The notes under the pieces are model-generated. The model saw nothing but the letters and a program-made list of their open reading frames with translations. It made no database searches and was not told the DNA's origin. The position numbers and the translations under genes are program-made. From assembly GCA_963760985.1 (NCBI GenBank), contig CAVXFM010000004.1, positions 310,001-374,000 on the forward strand: 64,000 bases of DNA. Direction: 5' to 3'. Of this stretch, positions 62,303 through 64,000 are shown in pieces (the stretch's first letter is position 1; every line of letters begins with the position of its first letter). Origin of the DNA: JACRDG01 sp963760985 (GTDB lineage Bacteria > Desulfobacterota > Desulfomonilia > Desulfomonilales > Desulfomonilaceae).

Positions 62303-62983
62303 TCAGTGGGCCCCTCGGGATTTCAAAAACTCCGCAATCTCTGTTTTTCTCCTGAGCGTTGCAGTGCTTAAAAGCGTACCACCAATGCAGTTCTTGGCAT
62401 TTAGGTCAGCACCGTTATCGACTAGGAATTTCACTACCCCCAGGTGGCCTTCGAAGACCGCTAACTCCAGAGGTGTGATCCCATTGCTGGTCCTGGCGTT
62501 GACGTCCAATCCCTTGTCGATGAAGAACTTCACCACCTCTAGGCTTCCCCCTCCCGCCGCTGCCATAAGCACCGTAAGGCCGTCGTTGGTCTTAGCATTG
62601 GGGTCTAATCCCTTGTCAATGAAGAATTTTGCTACCTCCAAATTGCCTCCGATGGCGGCAAACACGAGCGCCGTAGCACCATTGCTGCTGGCCTTGGCGT
62701 TGACGTCCAGTCCTTTGTTGACGAAGAACTTTACTACTTGTAGGTTCCCGCTGGTGGCGGCAGCCATAAGAACCGTGCCCCCGTCGCTGTCCTTGAAGTT
62801 AAGATCCGCTCCCTTTCGGAGAGCAGCCTGAACCAACACCAAATCGCCCCTCTTTGCGGCTTGCATGAGTTGCTCGTCGAGAGAGAGGCTTGCCCCTGCA
62901 ATCGCAGGCCGCGGCAGCAGTCCCAGAAACAAAAGCGGAATCAGGAGGGTCCTTACCATCGCCACAATAGATTCACTGTTCAT
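62303..62983 (-). CDS. Secreted ankyrin-repeat protein
   Basis: About 226 residues from ATG 62983. A signal peptide or membrane anchor (MVRTLLIPLLFLGLLPRPAI, cleavage near IAGA-S) is followed by about six ankyrin repeats (LMQAAKRGDLVLVQAALRKG, VLMAAATSGNLQVVKFFVNK, LDVNAKASSNGATALVFAAI and similar). It probably works in the periplasm as a protein-binding module; the partner is unknown. The start has GGAG upstream. Ankyrin proteins stand at both ends of this window but are not neighbours. Confidence 0.88.
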   Translation of the reverse strand: MNSESIVAMVRTLLIPLLFLGLLPRPAIAGASLSLDEQLMQAAKRGDLVLVQAALRKGADLNFKDSDGGTVLMAAATSGNLQVVKFFVNKGLDVNAKASSNGATALVFAAIGGNLEVAKFFIDKGLDPNAKTNDGLTVLMAAAGGGSLEVVKFFIDKGLDVNARTSNGITPLELAVFEGHLGVVKFLVDNGADLNAKNCIGGTLLSTATLRRKTEIAEFLKSRGAH

Positions 62984-63118
62984 GGCTAACTCCCATAATG
63001 ACCTAAATCGAAGCCAACTCCAGGGATTCGGACATAACCCCTGGGCTAAGCGCACTCCTCATGGAGACTCACCCGTCTGTGAATTTTCAGGAAACAAAGG
63101 GTTAGGACTGGTCTCCCA

Positions 63119-63300
63119 TCACTTTTCGGTCTGACCACGACACCCACCTCGTACCTCTCCAACGACAATCCCAACGCACGCCAGTATAATGTTTTCTTCT
63201 TTGGGCAGGCGTTCTTCCTCCGGGAAACAGGCTCGGCAGTTTCTCGATGTGGCGGATGAATTCAGCGCGGTCAAGCGCAAAAGGTTCCAGAATGGAACAT
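63119..63300 (-). other. Second copy of the degenerate coding fragment
   Basis: See 61789-61980. Here the shared part is at about 63200-63285 and the frame ends PKEENIILACVGIVVGEVRG then GCRGQTEK. It is downstream of mqnD on the same strand. The remaining gap to the ankyrin gene (62984-63118) shows nothing else. Confidence 0.3.
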
Positions 63301-63324
63301 GGTGTACCCCCGAACTCCCCGCTA

Positions 63325-64000
63325 TCAAAATGCCATTAGAGGCAGAGAACACCTGGGCATGAGGCCCGCGTCTTCCGCGATGGAAAAGAGTGTTTCCACC
63401 GCATGCTGTCCTTCGGTTCCCAGATTCAGGCTGAACTCGTTGACATACAGTTCGATGTGTTGGGCAACCACGCTTTGGTCCATCTCCTGTGCGTGAGACA
63501 GGATATAGCCCATAGCTTCGGCGGGTGAGTTCCTGGCAGTCATCAGGGACTGGCGGATGCACTGATCGACTTCGTGAGCGATTTCAGGACCCAACGAGCG
63601 ACGCATCGCGATGGCTCCCAAAGGAATGGGCAGTCCGGTTTTCTGCTCCCACCACACGCCGAGGTCCAGCAGCGCGTCCAGGCCGAAATTGCCGTACGTA
63701 AAACGGCCCTCGTGAATGATCAGTCCGAAGTCCGCGTCGCCTCGGGCAACTGCCGGCATGATCTCGGAGAAAACCATCTGCGTGAAGCTGGGGGCCTTGC
63801 CACAGAAGAGACTCAAGAGCAGCCGTGCGGTGGTCAGGTTGCCAGGTGCGGCCACCTTGCCCGAAGCCAAGTCAGCGAGGGTCGTTCCCGGCCGCGCGAC
63901 CACAAGCGGACCGCAGCCTCGGCCCAGTGCTCCTCCTGCCGAAAGCAGCGCATAGGAATCCCTCACCGATCCGAGCGCCATGAAGCTGAGCTTGGTCACG
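63325..64000 (-). CDS. mqnD: 1,4-dihydroxy-6-naphthoate synthase MqnD, C-terminal part (runs off right edge)
   Basis: About 225 residues are visible. KLSFMALGSVRDSYALLSAG and GALGRGCGPLVVARP are followed by the ligand motif DADFGLIIHEGRFTYGNFGL and DLGVWWEQKTGLPIPLGAIA, then the C-terminal helices. MqnD catalyses a late step of the futalosine route to menaquinone, forming 1,4-dihydroxy-6-naphthoate from cyclic dehypoxanthine futalosine. Its periplasmic-binding-like fold belongs to the MqnA/MqnD family; the IHEGRF sequence favours MqnD over MqnA. The N-terminal 40-50 residues lie outside the window. Confidence 0.9.
   Translation of the reverse strand, partial: VTKLSFMALGSVRDSYALLSAGGALGRGCGPLVVARPGTTLADLASGKVAAPGNLTTARLLLSLFCGKAPSFTQMVFSEIMPAVARGDADFGLIIHEGRFTYGNFGLDALLDLGVWWEQKTGLPIPLGAIAMRRSLGPEIAHEVDQCIRQSLMTARNSPAEAMGYILSHAQEMDQSVVAQHIELYVNEFSLNLGTEGQHAVETLFSIAEDAGLMPRCSLPLMAF

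Noticed and set aside
63280..63310. Terminator-like GTTCCA/TGGAAC stem after mqnD
   Set aside because: The stem has only 6 bp and the U run is short.
1..64000. CRISPR arrays, tRNA and rRNA genes
   Set aside because: No regularly spaced direct repeats, no T-loop/acceptor patterns and no rRNA-like sequence were seen.

Overview
This window looks like chromosome from a Desulfobacterota (former Deltaproteobacteria) bacterium, with Desulfomonile or Syntrophobacterales relatives the best guess. The reasons are an MglA/MglB/roadblock and PATAN (DUF4388) cluster, branched-chain amino-acid-type (Liv) and TRAP importers, a phenylacetate-CoA-ligase-like enzyme, DUF362 ferredoxin and CBS-ACT proteins, and an MqnD of the futalosine menaquinone pathway. 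No rRNA, tRNA, CRISPR, prophage or intact insertion sequence was found.

Layout. Positions 1-5194 (minus) hold an ankyrin fragment, a roadblock protein, a four-cysteine protein of unknown function, a DnaA-like AAA+ ATPase without the DnaA DNA-binding domain, a PATAN/roadblock protein, MglA, MglB and a receiver-PATAN response regulator. Positions 5872-11012 (minus) are a complete Liv ABC importer. Positions 11436-18475 hold a secreted barrel-like protein, a badly broken YfhO-like membrane protein, a site-2 protease, a PilB ATPase and two HU/IHF proteins. Positions 19184-26616 hold small proteins, a cupin, a Lon protease with a response-regulator receiver domain inside it, a VOC protein, an orphan binding protein and a PNPOx-like flavoprotein. 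Positions 26630-31488 (minus) encode a 2-oxoacid dehydrogenase complex (E1 alpha, E1 beta, E2, E3). Positions 31912-41035 hold panC and panD behind an attenuator-like leader plus assorted single genes. Positions 41164-46549 hold a HEAT-WD40 protein and a MurF-alanine racemase fusion. Positions 46751-54272 hold an Smr protein, a TRAP operon, a response regulator, an acyl-CoA ligase and a cysteine desulfurase. The right end holds PbpC, an HD-GYP regulator, a DUF4032-like AAA ATPase, an HMG-CoA-lyase family enzyme, an ankyrin protein and MqnD.

Two features stand out. One is the possible functional set of MglA/MglB, PATAN response regulator, DnaA-like ATPase and PilB, which suggests a polarity or pilus-control module. 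The other is the receiver-Lon protease, whose promoter sits beside an 18-bp perfect palindrome. Between genes the window is also unusually rich in dispersed palindromic elements: at least five families, several with two or more copies here.

About fifteen otherwise well-conserved genes, including lon, murF-alr, pdhA, pilB, livM and pbpC, are each interrupted by a single-base frameshift, several in or beside homopolymers. Indel errors in the assembly are the simplest explanation, so these genes are annotated across the shift. The YfhO-like gene, with four shifts, may be either an error hotspot or a true pseudogene.
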